This document shows positions 34,768-43,283 of a stretch of 49,288 bases of DNA, in pieces. This DNA comes from Thermoanaerobaculia bacterium (GTDB lineage: Bacteria > Acidobacteriota > Thermoanaerobaculia > Multivoradales > JAGPDF01): NCBI GenBank assembly GCA_018057705.1, contig JAGPDF010000005.1, positions 50,295 through 99,582 of the forward strand, read 5' to 3'. The notes beneath the pieces were generated by a model that saw only the letters and a list, made by a program, of their open reading frames with translations, ran no database searches and had not been told where the DNA came from. The position numbers and the translations under genes are program-made. Position 1 is the stretch's first letter. Each line of letters begins with the position of its first letter.

Positions 34768-34799
34768 CCCGGCACCGCCTCAGGGGGCGCGGTGCCGGG
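34768..34799. terminator. Bidirectional terminator hairpin
   Basis: CCCGGCACCGC (34768-34778) pairs perfectly with GCGGTGCCGGG (34789-34799) between convergent genes and overlaps the stop codon of the minus-strand GNAT. Outer GGCCGGCCCTCG/CGAGCCGGCC segments can lengthen the structure. Confidence 0.6.
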
Positions 34800-35379
34800 C
34801 GAGCCGGCCGGAAAGATGCTTGCGGACGTCCGGCCACTCGCTGGCGAGCACGCTGTAGAGGACGGTGTCGCGCACCGAGCCGTCGCGCCGCGCCCAGTGA
34901 TGGCGGATCACTCCGTCCCTCTTCGCTCCGAGCGCTTCGATCGCCCTCTGCGAGGCGAAGTTGAAGTTGTCGGTCCGCAGGCCGACCACCCGGCAACCGA
35001 GCGTCTCGAAGGCGTGCGTGAAGAGCAGGAGCTTGCAGGCGGAGTTGACGTGACTGCGCTGCCAGGCGGCGGCGTACCAGGTCCAGCCGATCTCCACCCG
35101 GTCGGCCGCCGCGACGATGTCGTGGTAGCGCGTGCTGCCGACGATGGCGCCGCTCGCGAGCTCGCGCACGGCCCACGGCAGCATGTCGCCGGCGCGCTGG
35201 CCGGCGAGCGCCCTGTCGATGTAGCCGGCAGTCTCCTCCGGCGCCGGCACGGAGGTGTACCAGAGCTCCCAGAGCCGGCCGTCGGCGGCCGCCGCAGCGA
35301 GGCCGTCACAGTGCGCCGCCGCCAGCGGTTCGAGCCGTACTCCGTCGCCTTCGAGCGTCACCGGGGTTGGAGCGATCAT
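34780..35379 (-). CDS. GNAT-family acetyltransferase (RimJ/RimL type)
   Basis: 199 aa. N-terminal VTLEGDGVRLEPLAAAHCDGL, then GSTRYHDIVAAADRVEIGWTWYAAAWQRSHVNSACKLLLFTHAFETLGCRVVGLRTDNFNFASQRAIEALGAKRDGVIRHH, the layout of RimJ/RimL-like acetyltransferases that act on protein N-termini or small amines. GGAGGG precedes the ATG. It lies 16 bp after the DUF1428 gene on the same strand. Confidence 0.88.
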   Translation of the reverse strand: MIAPTPVTLEGDGVRLEPLAAAHCDGLAAAAADGRLWELWYTSVPAPEETAGYIDRALAGQRAGDMLPWAVRELASGAIVGSTRYHDIVAAADRVEIGWTWYAAAWQRSHVNSACKLLLFTHAFETLGCRVVGLRTDNFNFASQRAIEALGAKRDGVIRHHWARRDGSVRDTVLYSVLASEWPDVRKHLSGRLARHRAP

Positions 35380-35395
35380 GCCGACCCTCCAACGC

Positions 35396-35761
35396 TCAGA
35401 ACGAGACGAGGGTCTTGAATCCGCCGTAGGCCATGCGCTTCATGTCGAACGGCATCGCGTCGGGGTTCATCATCTTGGCGAGCCGGGGATCGCTGAGAAC
35501 CTTCTTGAGCACCTTGTCGCGATGGGCGCGCGACTTGTAGACGATCCAGGAGAAGCCGATGAGCTCGCCGGGCTTCGCCAGCACCATACCGGGGAAGGAC
35601 ACACTCCCTTTCTTCTTCTTCGGAATGTCTTCCCCGAGACACTCCTGATAGGCGAGCGCCCCATGCTCCATCCAGACCTTCCCGGCCTTCCTCGCGATCC
35701 GCTTGTACTCCGCAACCTTCTTCTTCGGCACCGCGAAGACGAATCCATCGACGTAGCTCAT
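35396..35761 (-). CDS. DUF1428 family protein
   Basis: 121 aa, cytoplasmic. It matches the family by MSYVDGFVFAVPKKKVAEYKRIARKAGKVWMEHGALAYQECLGED, VLAKPGELIGFSWIVYKSRAHRDKVLKKVLSDPRL and MPFDMKRMAYGGFKTLV. The fold is a dimeric ferredoxin-like barrel; the function is unknown. GGGAGG precedes the ATG. Confidence 0.88.
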   Translation of the reverse strand: MSYVDGFVFAVPKKKVAEYKRIARKAGKVWMEHGALAYQECLGEDIPKKKKGSVSFPGMVLAKPGELIGFSWIVYKSRAHRDKVLKKVLSDPRLAKMMNPDAMPFDMKRMAYGGFKTLVSF

Positions 35762-35848
35762 GAGGCCTCCCAGGGTCGTGGTTGTCTGGCATGCACTAGC
35801 AGCGGAGTCTAGTCCAGGCGAAAGCAGCTGCGTCCAGGAGGGTGAGGT

Positions 35849-37120
35849 TCAGGTCGGCTCTTCGGGCGGGGCGCCGGCGGACATCTGGAGCTCGACGATC
35901 ATCTGGCGGGCTTCGAGGCGCAGGGCGGGGAGGTGGCGGGCGAAGAGGAGGGCACCGGCGATGCAGATCGCACCGCCCCCGGCCAGGGTCGCGGGAGCGC
36001 CGATCCGGGCAGCGAGGAAGCCCGCGACGAGGGCGCCGATCGGCGCCATGCCCATGAACATCATGGCGTAGAGCGACATCACGCGGCCGCGCATGGCGTC
36101 GGGAATGAGCGACTGGATGAGCGTGTTCGAGCTCGCCATCTGGCTCATGACGAAGAAGCCGACCGGCACGAGGAGGAGCGCCGAGAGCCGGAAGTCGCGC
36201 GAGAGGGCGAAGGCAATCAGGGAGATCCCCATTCCGCCGGCGCAGATGGCAATGAACGTACCCAGGCCCTTGACGTGCCTGCGGCTGGCGAGCACGATCG
36301 CGCCGAGGAGAGCGCCCACACCGGCGCAGCCCATCAGCAGACCGAGCTCGCGGGCGCCGCCGCCCAGGATCTCGCGCGCGAAGACCGGCATCAGGACGAC
36401 GTAGGGCATGCCGGTGAGGCTCACGACGCCGAGCAGCAGCAGGAGGGCGCGCACCGGGCGGGCGCGCGAGGCGTAGACGAAGCCTTCGCGCACGCTCGCC
36501 CATGCAGTAGTGGCGTGCGCGCCCCGCGCCGGCGCCGGCAGCCGCATCGCCAGGAGGCTGCCGAGGACCGCGAAATAGCTCACCCCGTTGACGAGGAAGC
36601 ACCAGCCCTCGCCGATCCGAGCCACGAGAATACCGGCGATCGCCGGCCCGAGGACGCGCGCGCCGTTGAAGATCGACGAGTTCAGGGCGATCGCGTTCAC
36701 CAGGTCGTCGCGCCCGACCATGTCGACCGCGAACGCCTGGCGGGTGGGAATGTCGAAGGCGTTCACCACGCCGGAGAGTGCCGCCAGGACGAGGATCCAG
36801 GAGATCGACACCTGTCCGCCGAGCGTCAGCGCCGCGAGAGTGAACGCCAGGACCATCGAGGTGGCCTGGGTCGCGAGCAGCACCCGGCGCCGGGCGAAGC
36901 GGTCCGCCACGACGCCGCCGGCGGGGGAGAAGAGCAGGGCCGGGATCTGGCCGGCGAAGCCGACGATGCCGAGGACGGCGGCCGAGTGCGTGAGGCTGTA
37001 GGCGAGCCAGGCCTGGGCGACCGACTGCATCCAGGTGCCGGTGAGCGAGACGAGCTGGCCGGCGAAGAAGAGCCGGTAGTTGCGATGCCTCAGGGAGCGG
37101 AGCGCTTCGGGGAGGCTCAA
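35849..37120 (-). CDS. MFS transporter (DUF894/enterobactin-exporter-like)
   Basis: 423 aa with about twelve membrane helices. The N-terminus SLPEALRSLRHRNYRLFFAGQLVSLTGTWMQSVAQAWLAYSLTHSAAVLGIVGFAGQIPALLFSPAGGVVADRFARRRVLL is typical of the EntS-like exporter group. TTG 37120 is the likely start: it overlaps the stop of the small membrane gene as TTGA and gives the normal N-terminus; longer frames run into upstream genes. The substrate is unknown. Confidence 0.87.
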   Translation of the reverse strand: MSLPEALRSLRHRNYRLFFAGQLVSLTGTWMQSVAQAWLAYSLTHSAAVLGIVGFAGQIPALLFSPAGGVVADRFARRRVLLATQATSMVLAFTLAALTLGGQVSISWILVLAALSGVVNAFDIPTRQAFAVDMVGRDDLVNAIALNSSIFNGARVLGPAIAGILVARIGEGWCFLVNGVSYFAVLGSLLAMRLPAPARGAHATTAWASVREGFVYASRARPVRALLLLLGVVSLTGMPYVVLMPVFAREILGGGARELGLLMGCAGVGALLGAIVLASRRHVKGLGTFIAICAGGMGISLIAFALSRDFRLSALLLVPVGFFVMSQMASSNTLIQSLIPDAMRGRVMSLYAMMFMGMAPIGALVAGFLAARIGAPATLAGGGAICIAGALLFARHLPALRLEARQMIVELQMSAGAPPEEPT

Positions 37121-37386
37121 GCCTTGCCCTGCGGCCGCCGCGAAGCTGTCGGAGGCGGCGGCTGCGGCGGCGCGGCGCTCTCCTCGGCCTCGGTGTCGTC
37201 GCGCTCGTCGAGGAGGATCTCGATCTTGCGCTCGGGTTCGAGCTGTTTCTGCAGCTCGAGGAGTCCCGTGCGCATCAGTCCGCGCCGCCGGCTCTTGCCA
37301 TGGATCCTCTCCTGGCGCTTGCCTTCGAGGAGGACGAGGACGACGAGCACCAGGATACCGATCCCCAACCAGGCCTGAGCGGTCAT
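37117..37386 (-). CDS. Small single-pass membrane protein
   Basis: 89 aa: one N-terminal membrane helix (WLGIGILVLVVLVLL) then a basic and acidic cytoplasmic tail ending in a Pro-rich stretch (PPQPPPPTASRRP). No family is recognised. It sits between the MazF-like gene (3 nt gap) and the MFS gene (TTGA overlap), so the four genes look like one transcript. Confidence 0.65.
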   Translation of the reverse strand: MTAQAWLGIGILVLVVLVLLEGKRQERIHGKSRRRGLMRTGLLELQKQLEPERKIEILLDERDDTEAEESAAPPQPPPPTASRRPQGKA

Positions 37387-37389
37387 CGG

Positions 37390-37725
37390 TCAGAGCTCGA
37401 GAACGAGGCGCAGGCCGGCGTCGAGCGCCGCGAGCTCGCTCGGCCGAAGCTGGGACACACGCTCGATCAGGTCGGCCTTGAGGACCTTCTGCAGGTCGTA
37501 GACGTTGGCGACGGAGGGCTTCCCAAGGCGGGTCGAGCGGGTGTCGAGCCGGACGTTTCCGGGCAGTCCCTCGAGATGCAGACGGCCGGTCAGCGGCACG
37601 ACGAGAAATGAAGCGATGCGGGGCTCGCGGACCTTGTCGGTCTGGACGATGACCGCCGGACGGCGTTTGTCGACGCGCACCCACCAGACCTCACCGCGGC
37701 TGGGCAGCGGGGAGTCACCAGTCAT
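37390..37725 (-). CDS. MazF/PemK-like toxin (endoribonuclease)
   Basis: 111 aa. Seen: SRGEVWWVRVDKRRPAVIVQTD, RIASFLVVPLTG, PGNVRLDTRSTRLGKPSVANVYDLQKVLKADL and VSQLRPSELAALDAGLRLVLEL, the MazF/PemK barrel pattern. ATG 37725 lies inside the end of the antitoxin gene (11-bp overlap), as usual in such pairs; further in-frame ATGs upstream are less fitting. Confidence 0.88.
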   Translation of the reverse strand: MTGDSPLPSRGEVWWVRVDKRRPAVIVQTDKVREPRIASFLVVPLTGRLHLEGLPGNVRLDTRSTRLGKPSVANVYDLQKVLKADLIERVSQLRPSELAALDAGLRLVLEL

Positions 37726-37951
37726 CTTCGGCATACTCCTGCGCCATGCGGGCACGCTGGTAGTCGCGCCAGGCGGTCTCGTCCTCCGCGACGTCCCAGC
37801 CATGCCGGTCCAGGTAGGCCCGGGTCCGGGCGCGGACGCGGGCTTCGTCGAGGAGCTCCGCCAGCAGACCCGAGCGCGTCGTGCCGCGCCGTGCCGCTTC
37901 CGCGTCCGCGAACCGGACGAGCTCCTCGGTGAGGGAGACGCCGATCTTCAT
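37715..37951 (-). CDS. Ribbon-helix-helix antitoxin (MazE-like)
   Basis: 78 aa: MKIGVSLTEELVRFADAEAARRGTTRSGLLAELLDEA is a ribbon-helix-helix DNA-binding region; the acidic end WRDYQRARMAQEYAEDDW would bind the toxin. TACACT (37963-37958, minus strand) lies exactly 6 nt before the ATG (leaderless), and a perfect 18-bp palindrome sits just upstream. Confidence 0.85.
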   Translation of the reverse strand: MKIGVSLTEELVRFADAEAARRGTTRSGLLAELLDEARVRARTRAYLDRHGWDVAEDETAWRDYQRARMAQEYAEDDW

Positions 37952-37957
37952 GACACC

Positions 37958-37990
37958 AGTGTAGCACCACGCGGAATACCCGGGTATTCC
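37958..37990 (-). promoter_or_regulatory. mazE promoter with perfect 18-bp operator
   Basis: GGAATACCCGGGTATTCC (37973-37990) is a perfect palindrome. It covers where the -35 box should be for the -10 TACACT at 37963-37958. Autorepression by the antitoxin, alone or with the toxin, is the expected use. Confidence 0.65.
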
Positions 37991-38045
37991 ATGGTCGCCC
38001 GGCCCTGCGGCGGTCAGAAGGAGGTGTTGCGGTCCAGGCGTTGCT

Positions 38046-39785
38046 TCACGGTGTCCCGTTTCCGGCGCCGTCGGCCAGCGCAGCCTCGCGAGCCGCTTCG
38101 AATTCGTCGCCGGGGTTCCAGGTCGGCATGGCGTCGGCGTTGGCGATGGCGGTGCCGATGGCCAGCGCGAGCCGGGTGTCCTCGAGCATGCCGTCCCAGA
38201 CCCAGTCGGCGTTCAACTCGTCGCACGGCTGGTGGTAGCAGGTCGCGTCGTAGGCCTCCTGTCGCGCCTTGGCGGCCGGGGCGCCCGCGCCCACGAACTC
38301 GGTTCCCGGGTCGAGGTAGATCGCCGGCACGCCGATGCGCGCGAAGTGGAACTGGTCCGAACGGTAGAAGGAGCCCTTCTCGGGCGCCGGGTCGCCGTGG
38401 ACGACCCGGCCCTGCGCCGCGGCGGCGGCGGTCACCACGGCGTCGAGCGACGACTTGCCGAAGCCGACGTAGGTGACGTCGCGGGTGCGGCCGTAGATGT
38501 TCGCCGAGTCGAGGTTGATGTTCGCGGCCATCTTGCCCGGAGCGAAGGTCGGGTGGGTCGAGTAGTGCCGGGAGCCCAGCAGGCCCTGCTCCTCGGCGGC
38601 GACGAAGAGGAAGAGGATCGAGCGCCGCGGGCGCTCGGGCAAGGCCGCGAACGCTCTTGCCAGGGCGAGGAGCTGGGCGCAGCCGGTGGCGTTGTCGAGC
38701 GCGCCGTTGTAGATCGTGTCGCCCTCCTTGTCGGGCGAGGCGACGCCCAGATGGTCGTGATGGGCGGTGTAGACGACCACCTCGTCACGCAGGACGGGAT
38801 CGGATCCGGGCAGGAGCCCGGCGACGTTCGCGGTTTCGACTTTGCGGATCTGGTTCTCGAGCGTCAGGCTGGTGCGGATGCCGAGCGGCACCGGACGGAA
38901 CGATTTCGACCTCGCGGCCTCGACGAGCTCGGAGAGCTTCCGGCCGGAGAGCGCGACCAGCTTCTCGGCGGCCCCTTCGGTCGTCCAGCCGGAGATCTGC
39001 AGGCGCGGTTCGTCGCCCGCGGGGAGCTCGAACTGTTCGCTCGACCAGGAGGATTGAACGACCTGGAACGGATAGCCGGCGGAGGGGGTGGTGTGGATGA
39101 TGACGGCGCCAGCCGCGCCCTGGCGCGCGGCGCTCTCGTACTTGTAGGTCCAGCGGCCGTAGTAGAGCCGGCGCTTGCCGGCGAAGAGGGCGTCGTCCCA
39201 GTCCGGATCGTTGTTGAGCATCAGCAGGACTTTGCCCCGCAGATCGACCCCTTTGAAATCGTCCCAGCCGTACTCCGGCGCCTGGATGCCGTAGCCAACG
39301 AAGACGACCTCCGAATCCTGGATCGTCGCTGTCGCCGCCTGGACGCCCGACGCCGCGATGAACTCCTCCCGGCGGGCGAGCGCAACCCGGCCGCCCGGAG
39401 CCTGAAACTCCCAGGTCGCCGGGGCCTGCGAATCGATGCCCACCATCGGAAACGACTGCTCCCAGGTTGGCGATGGCGACCCCGCGCCGGCGCCCGTGCC
39501 GACTCCCGGCACCAGGCCGAGAGCTTCGAGCTCGCTGGAGAGGTAGAGCCGCGCCACCTGGTCGCCGCGGCTCCCCGGCCCTCGCCCCTCGAGGGCGTCG
39601 GAGGAGAGGAAACGCACCGTCGCGGCGAGGCCCGCGGCGTCGATCGGCCCGCCGGCCGGTGTCGGCTCGACGACGGCAGGCGGGGAGCCGCTGTCGGCGC
39701 GGGTCGCGGAGGTCGCGAGCAGCATGCCGACGGTCAGGGTGCAGCCGAGCAGGGGGATCGCGGCGGAGCGAGACGATCGGTTCAT
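38046..39785 (-). CDS. Secreted M28-family metallopeptidase with PA domain
   Basis: 579 aa. Signal peptide MNRSSRSAAIPLLGCTLTVGMLLATSATRA. A PA-type insert (VVFVGYGIQAPEYGWDDFKGVDLRGKVLLMLNNDP...GAAGAVIIHTT) precedes the zinc catalytic part: YTAHHDHLG, GALDNATGCAQLLALARAF, LFVAAEEQGLLGSRHY with the catalytic Glu, NLDSANIYG and FYRSDQFHFARIGVPAIYL. It is probably an aminopeptidase acting outside the cytoplasm. It is divergent from the DUF2071 gene; GAGAAT lies 6 nt before the ATG. Confidence 0.92.
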   Translation of the reverse strand: MNRSSRSAAIPLLGCTLTVGMLLATSATRADSGSPPAVVEPTPAGGPIDAAGLAATVRFLSSDALEGRGPGSRGDQVARLYLSSELEALGLVPGVGTGAGAGSPSPTWEQSFPMVGIDSQAPATWEFQAPGGRVALARREEFIAASGVQAATATIQDSEVVFVGYGIQAPEYGWDDFKGVDLRGKVLLMLNNDPDWDDALFAGKRRLYYGRWTYKYESAARQGAAGAVIIHTTPSAGYPFQVVQSSWSSEQFELPAGDEPRLQISGWTTEGAAEKLVALSGRKLSELVEAARSKSFRPVPLGIRTSLTLENQIRKVETANVAGLLPGSDPVLRDEVVVYTAHHDHLGVASPDKEGDTIYNGALDNATGCAQLLALARAFAALPERPRRSILFLFVAAEEQGLLGSRHYSTHPTFAPGKMAANINLDSANIYGRTRDVTYVGFGKSSLDAVVTAAAAAQGRVVHGDPAPEKGSFYRSDQFHFARIGVPAIYLDPGTEFVGAGAPAAKARQEAYDATCYHQPCDELNADWVWDGMLEDTRLALAIGTAIANADAMPTWNPGDEFEAAREAALADGAGNGTP

Positions 39786-39839
39786 GGCGCCATTCTCCCC
39801 TGAAAGCGGCCGTCCGGCGCTCTTGCGACGCGTGCCCAC

Positions 39840-39868
39840 TTGCCGGTCAGCGGGAGACAGGCTAACTT
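39840..39868 (+). promoter_or_regulatory. Promoter of the DUF2071 gene, leaderless arrangement
   Basis: TTGCCG (39840-39845), 17-nt spacer, TAACTT (39863-39868), then exactly 6 nt to the GTG at 39875. It is the clearest -35/-10 pair among the leaderless candidates. Confidence 0.65.
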
Positions 39869-39874
39869 CCCCGG

Positions 39875-40720
39875 GTGGTCCTCGAAACGGCGCTCGCCGA
39901 TGCTCTCTACCTGAACTGGGCGATTCCGCTCGCGGCGTTGCCACCGGCGCCGGCCGGGCTGCGCTACGACCTGGGGCGCGCCGGCCACGTTGGGAGTGAA
40001 GGCCTGGCGTTCTTCTCGCTGGTGCTCTACCGCCAGGTAGGTCTCCACCTGCGGGGAGCGAGCTGGCTCGCTCTGTCCTATCCCCAGGTCGATGCGCGAC
40101 TCTACGTGCGCGACGCCGTCAACACAGCGTCGGTCCTGCTGCTTCGCCAGCTGGTGCCCGGATGGGTGGTGCCGCTCGGGAGACTCGTCGGCGGGCAGCC
40201 GCTCTCGGCGGCGGTCTGTGAGTTTCCCGACGGGCTTCCGGAGGCGCCGGCGGATGGCGCCCTTCGGGAGAGCGGCGGGGCTCCAGATCCGGATCCGCGC
40301 ATCTGGCGCTGGAGGTTCTCCGCCGGAGCTCGCCTGACGACGGCGGTGCGCATCGGCGCACCCGGAGGATTCGCCGGAGCGGCCGGCGGAGGCTCGGGCG
40401 GCGAGGTCGAGGATCCGCGACCGCGCTCCTCGCGGCAGTGGGAGGGGGAGGTCGCGTTCTTTCGCGACCGCACTCGCGCCTTCTGGCGGCAGGGCGCCTC
40501 CCTGCGGCGTGTCGAGACCGACCGGCCGGCGACCCCTGCGCTGCCGGTCAGCGCGCGGATCGAGCAGGCCGACTGGCTCGAGACATTCCTGCCGTTCGTA
40601 CCCGTCGAAGGCTGGTCCGAGGTGCACTCGGCCTTCCTCGTGCCCAGGGTTCAGTTCGTCTTCGCCTTCGAAGGGGCGCGCGAGGTGCCGGTCGCTGCGC
40701 CGATGACCGCGGCCGGATGA
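39875..40720 (+). CDS. DUF2071 family protein (YqjF-like)
   Basis: 281 aa, GTG start. Seen: LYLNWAIPLAALPPAPAGLRYDLGRAGHVGSEGLAFFSLVLYRQVGLHLRG, LSYPQVDARLYVRD, GGEVEDPRPRSSRQWEGEVAFFRDRTRAFW and SEVHSAFLVPRVQFVFAFE. The layout fits the DUF2071 family, whose fold is related to acetoacetate decarboxylase; function unknown. The family match is moderate. Confidence 0.65.
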   Translation: MVLETALADALYLNWAIPLAALPPAPAGLRYDLGRAGHVGSEGLAFFSLVLYRQVGLHLRGASWLALSYPQVDARLYVRDAVNTASVLLLRQLVPGWVVPLGRLVGGQPLSAAVCEFPDGLPEAPADGALRESGGAPDPDPRIWRWRFSAGARLTTAVRIGAPGGFAGAAGGGSGGEVEDPRPRSSRQWEGEVAFFRDRTRAFWRQGASLRRVETDRPATPALPVSARIEQADWLETFLPFVPVEGWSEVHSAFLVPRVQFVFAFEGAREVPVAAPMTAAG

Positions 40721-40780
40721 GCCGCGCGACGCCAGCCCAGATCTGCGTTTCGCGCCAGCTTTCCGTTACGAGCTGATCGC

Positions 40781-42031
40781 TTGAGCCCCCTGCGCCGGCT
40801 CGGCCGGAGCTACGTCCGTGCCTTCTCGGGCCTCCCCGGCGAGGTCTGGATCCTCGCTTTCGCCACGCTGGTCAATCGCGCCGGCACGATGGTGCTGCCG
40901 TTCCTCACCCTCTACCTGACCGGACAGTTCGGGTGGAGTCCCGCCGCAGCCGGCCGGATGCTCGCCCTCTACGGCGCCGGCGCCATCGGCGGCGCCTTCC
41001 TCGGTGGATGGGCGGCGGACCGCTGGTCGCCAGTCGCGGTGCAGCAGTTCTCCCTCATCGGCACCGGCTTCGGATTCCTCGCCCTCACCCGGATCGAATC
41101 GGAACGCGGCTGGGGCGTCGCCATGGTGGTGATCAGCCTGGTCGCGGAGTGCTACCGGCCGGCACTGCTCGCCGCAGCGGGCAAGGATGTCCCGGCGGAG
41201 GTGCGGGGGCGTTCGATGGGGCTCCTGCGCCTGGCCGTGAACGCCGGCATGTCGATCGGACCGGCGGTCGGCGGCCTTCTGGCGAGCGCCAACTACGATC
41301 TGCTGTTTCTCGCCGACGCCGGCACCTGTTGGGCCGCCGCCGCAGTCCTCTTTCTCGCCCGCCGGCGGGCCGCGCGCCGCGGCATGCGGCCCGTCGCAGC
41401 TTCCGACGAGGCGCCGCAACCGGTGGGCTCGCCCTGGCGCGACGGCCCGTTCGTCGTCTTCCTCGGCCTCGCGATGGTTCTGGCGATCGTCTTCTTCCAG
41501 ATCAATGGCACTTTTCCGCTCTATCTGCACCATGAATACGGGCTCAGCGAGGCCGCCATCGGGGGGCTCCTCGGCCTCAACGCGCTCGTCGTAGTCGCCT
41601 TTGAGATGCTCATCCTGCACCGCACCGAGCGCCTGGCTCCACTCGCGATCATCGGGCCGGGCGCCTTTCTCCTCTGCCTCGGTTTCGCGCTCCTGCCCCT
41701 GGGGCGCGGGGCGCTCTTCGCCGCCGCAACCGTGCTCGTCTGGACAGTCGGCGAGATGCTCACTCTGCCGATGACCAACATCTTCGTCGCCGCCCGGGCC
41801 GGATCGGCGCGCGCCGGGCGCTATATGGGCGCTTATACGATGGCCTTCGCGACCGCCTTCCTGCTGGCGCCGGCGCTGGGCCTGTCGGTTTACGACCGCT
41901 ATGGCGGGGGCGTGCTCTGGGGGGCGGCCGGCGTGGTCGGCGGCGCCCTCTGGCTCGGATTCTGGGGGCTGGGTCGCGTGCTAGCATCGACCGCCGTCAG
42001 CGCCGAGTGCGAGTCACGTCCGCCCGACTGA
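40781..42031 (+). CDS. MFS transporter
   Basis: 416 aa, TTG start, about twelve helices. Seen: FATLVNRAGTMVLPFLTLYLTGQFGWSPAAAGRMLALYGAGAIGGAFLGGWAADRWSP (MFS motif A region), AECYRPALLAAAGKDVPAEVRGRSMGLLRLAVNAGMSIGPAVGGLLA, and in the second half VFFQINGTFPLYLHHEYGLSEAAIGGLLGLNAL. It resembles the MDR-type MFS group with the RAG/PAVGG signature; substrate unknown. It lies 60 bp after the DUF2071 gene. Confidence 0.87.
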   Translation: MSPLRRLGRSYVRAFSGLPGEVWILAFATLVNRAGTMVLPFLTLYLTGQFGWSPAAAGRMLALYGAGAIGGAFLGGWAADRWSPVAVQQFSLIGTGFGFLALTRIESERGWGVAMVVISLVAECYRPALLAAAGKDVPAEVRGRSMGLLRLAVNAGMSIGPAVGGLLASANYDLLFLADAGTCWAAAAVLFLARRRAARRGMRPVAASDEAPQPVGSPWRDGPFVVFLGLAMVLAIVFFQINGTFPLYLHHEYGLSEAAIGGLLGLNALVVVAFEMLILHRTERLAPLAIIGPGAFLLCLGFALLPLGRGALFAAATVLVWTVGEMLTLPMTNIFVAARAGSARAGRYMGAYTMAFATAFLLAPALGLSVYDRYGGGVLWGAAGVVGGALWLGFWGLGRVLASTAVSAECESRPPD

Positions 42032-42080
42032 GGCCGATCGGGATGGACCTCGATTCACTCCACCGGGCTCCCACGAGCCG

Positions 42081-42120
42081 AGAGTCAACGAGAGCCAGCA
42101 AGAGCCAGCGAGAGCCACGA
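42081..42120 (+). repeat. Four tandem 10-bp repeats before a start codon
   Basis: Units AGAGTCAACG, AGAGCCAGCA, AGAGCCAGCG and AGAGCCACGA run directly into the ATG at 42120. Each unit carries a weak AGAG purine core, so the repeat may supply the ribosome-binding site in several registers. Confidence 0.75.
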
Positions 42121-43271
42121 TGAATCTGACCGACCCGAAGGATCGCCGTCCGCAGCGCATCGCTGTCCTGCCCGGAGATGGCATCGGCCGCGACGTCACC
42201 GCCGAGGCGGTCAAGGTGATGCAGGCCGCCGCCGAGCGCCACTCCCTGCCGCTCGAGCTGGTCCATTTCCCGTGGAGCGCCGACCACTACCTCGAGACCG
42301 GAGTCTCGATCCCGGCCGGCGCGATGGACGACCTGCGCGACAACTTCTCCGCCATCTTCATCGGCGCCTACGGCGACCCGCGCATCCCCGACATGCGGCA
42401 CGCCGCCGACATCCTGCTCGGGATCCGTTTTCAGCTCGACCTCTACATCAACTTCCGGCCGTGCAAGCTCTACGACGCCCGGCTCTGCCCGCTCAAGGGC
42501 AAGAGCGAGGGCGATATCGACTTCACGGTCTTCCGTGAGAACACCGAGGGTGCTTACGTCGGTGTCGGCGGCTTCCTGAAGAAGGGGACCCCCGACGAGG
42601 TCGCGCTGCAGGAAGAGGTCAACACCTACAAGGGCGTCGAGCGCATCTGCCGCGCGGCGTTCGAATGGGCGGCGGCGAACGGCAAGAAGAAGGTCCTGAT
42701 GGCCGACAAGTCGAACGTCATGCGTTTCGGCCACGATCTGTGGCAACGCGTCTTCTTCGGTCTCGCGAAGGAGTATCCGGCGATCGAGGCCTCGCACATG
42801 TTCGTCGACGCGCTCTGTATGCAGCTGGTGCGCGCCCCGGAGCAGTTCGAGGTCATCGTTTCGAACAACATGTTCGGCGACATCCTCACCGACCTGGGCG
42901 CGGCGCTGCAGGGCGGTCTGGGGGTCGCCGGCTCGGCGAATCTCCATCCGGGGCGCACCTCCATGTTCGAGCCGGTGCACGGCTCGGCGCCGAAATACGC
43001 CGGCACCGGCAAGGCGAATCCGCTCGGCGCGATCCTCTCGACCTCCCTGATGCTGGAGACGCTCGGGCACCGTGCCGCGGCGCTCGAGATCGAGAGCATC
43101 GTCGGCGAGTCGATCCGGACCGGCCGCACCACGCACGACCTGGGCGGCAGCCTCACCACCGGCGAAGTCGGCGACTTCGTGGCGCGAGCCATCGCTTCTG
43201 GATCCGGTGCTGCGGGAACGGCCGATCCTGGATCTGGCGCCGCGGCCCGGCCGGCCGCGTTCGTCTCCTGA
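42120..43271 (+). CDS. Isocitrate/isopropylmalate dehydrogenase family protein
   Basis: NAD(P)-dependent beta-decarboxylating dehydrogenase, 383 aa. Seen: IAVLPGDGIGRDVTAEAVKVM, FRENTEGAYVGVGG, KKKVLMADKSNVMRFGHDLWQRVF, VIVSNNMFGDILTDLGAAL and MFEPVHGSAPKYAGTGKANPLGAILS. FRENTEG is typical of isocitrate, homoisocitrate or tartrate/malate enzymes rather than LeuB (RELTGG), so the LeuB role is uncertain. The next gene, a LeuA-like synthase, is 12 bp away, suggesting consecutive steps of a 2-oxo acid chain elongation. Confidence 0.85.
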   Translation: MNLTDPKDRRPQRIAVLPGDGIGRDVTAEAVKVMQAAAERHSLPLELVHFPWSADHYLETGVSIPAGAMDDLRDNFSAIFIGAYGDPRIPDMRHAADILLGIRFQLDLYINFRPCKLYDARLCPLKGKSEGDIDFTVFRENTEGAYVGVGGFLKKGTPDEVALQEEVNTYKGVERICRAAFEWAAANGKKKVLMADKSNVMRFGHDLWQRVFFGLAKEYPAIEASHMFVDALCMQLVRAPEQFEVIVSNNMFGDILTDLGAALQGGLGVAGSANLHPGRTSMFEPVHGSAPKYAGTGKANPLGAILSTSLMLETLGHRAAALEIESIVGESIRTGRTTHDLGGSLTTGEVGDFVARAIASGSGAAGTADPGSGAAARPAAFVS

Positions 43272-43283
43272 GGAGGTCCGTCG

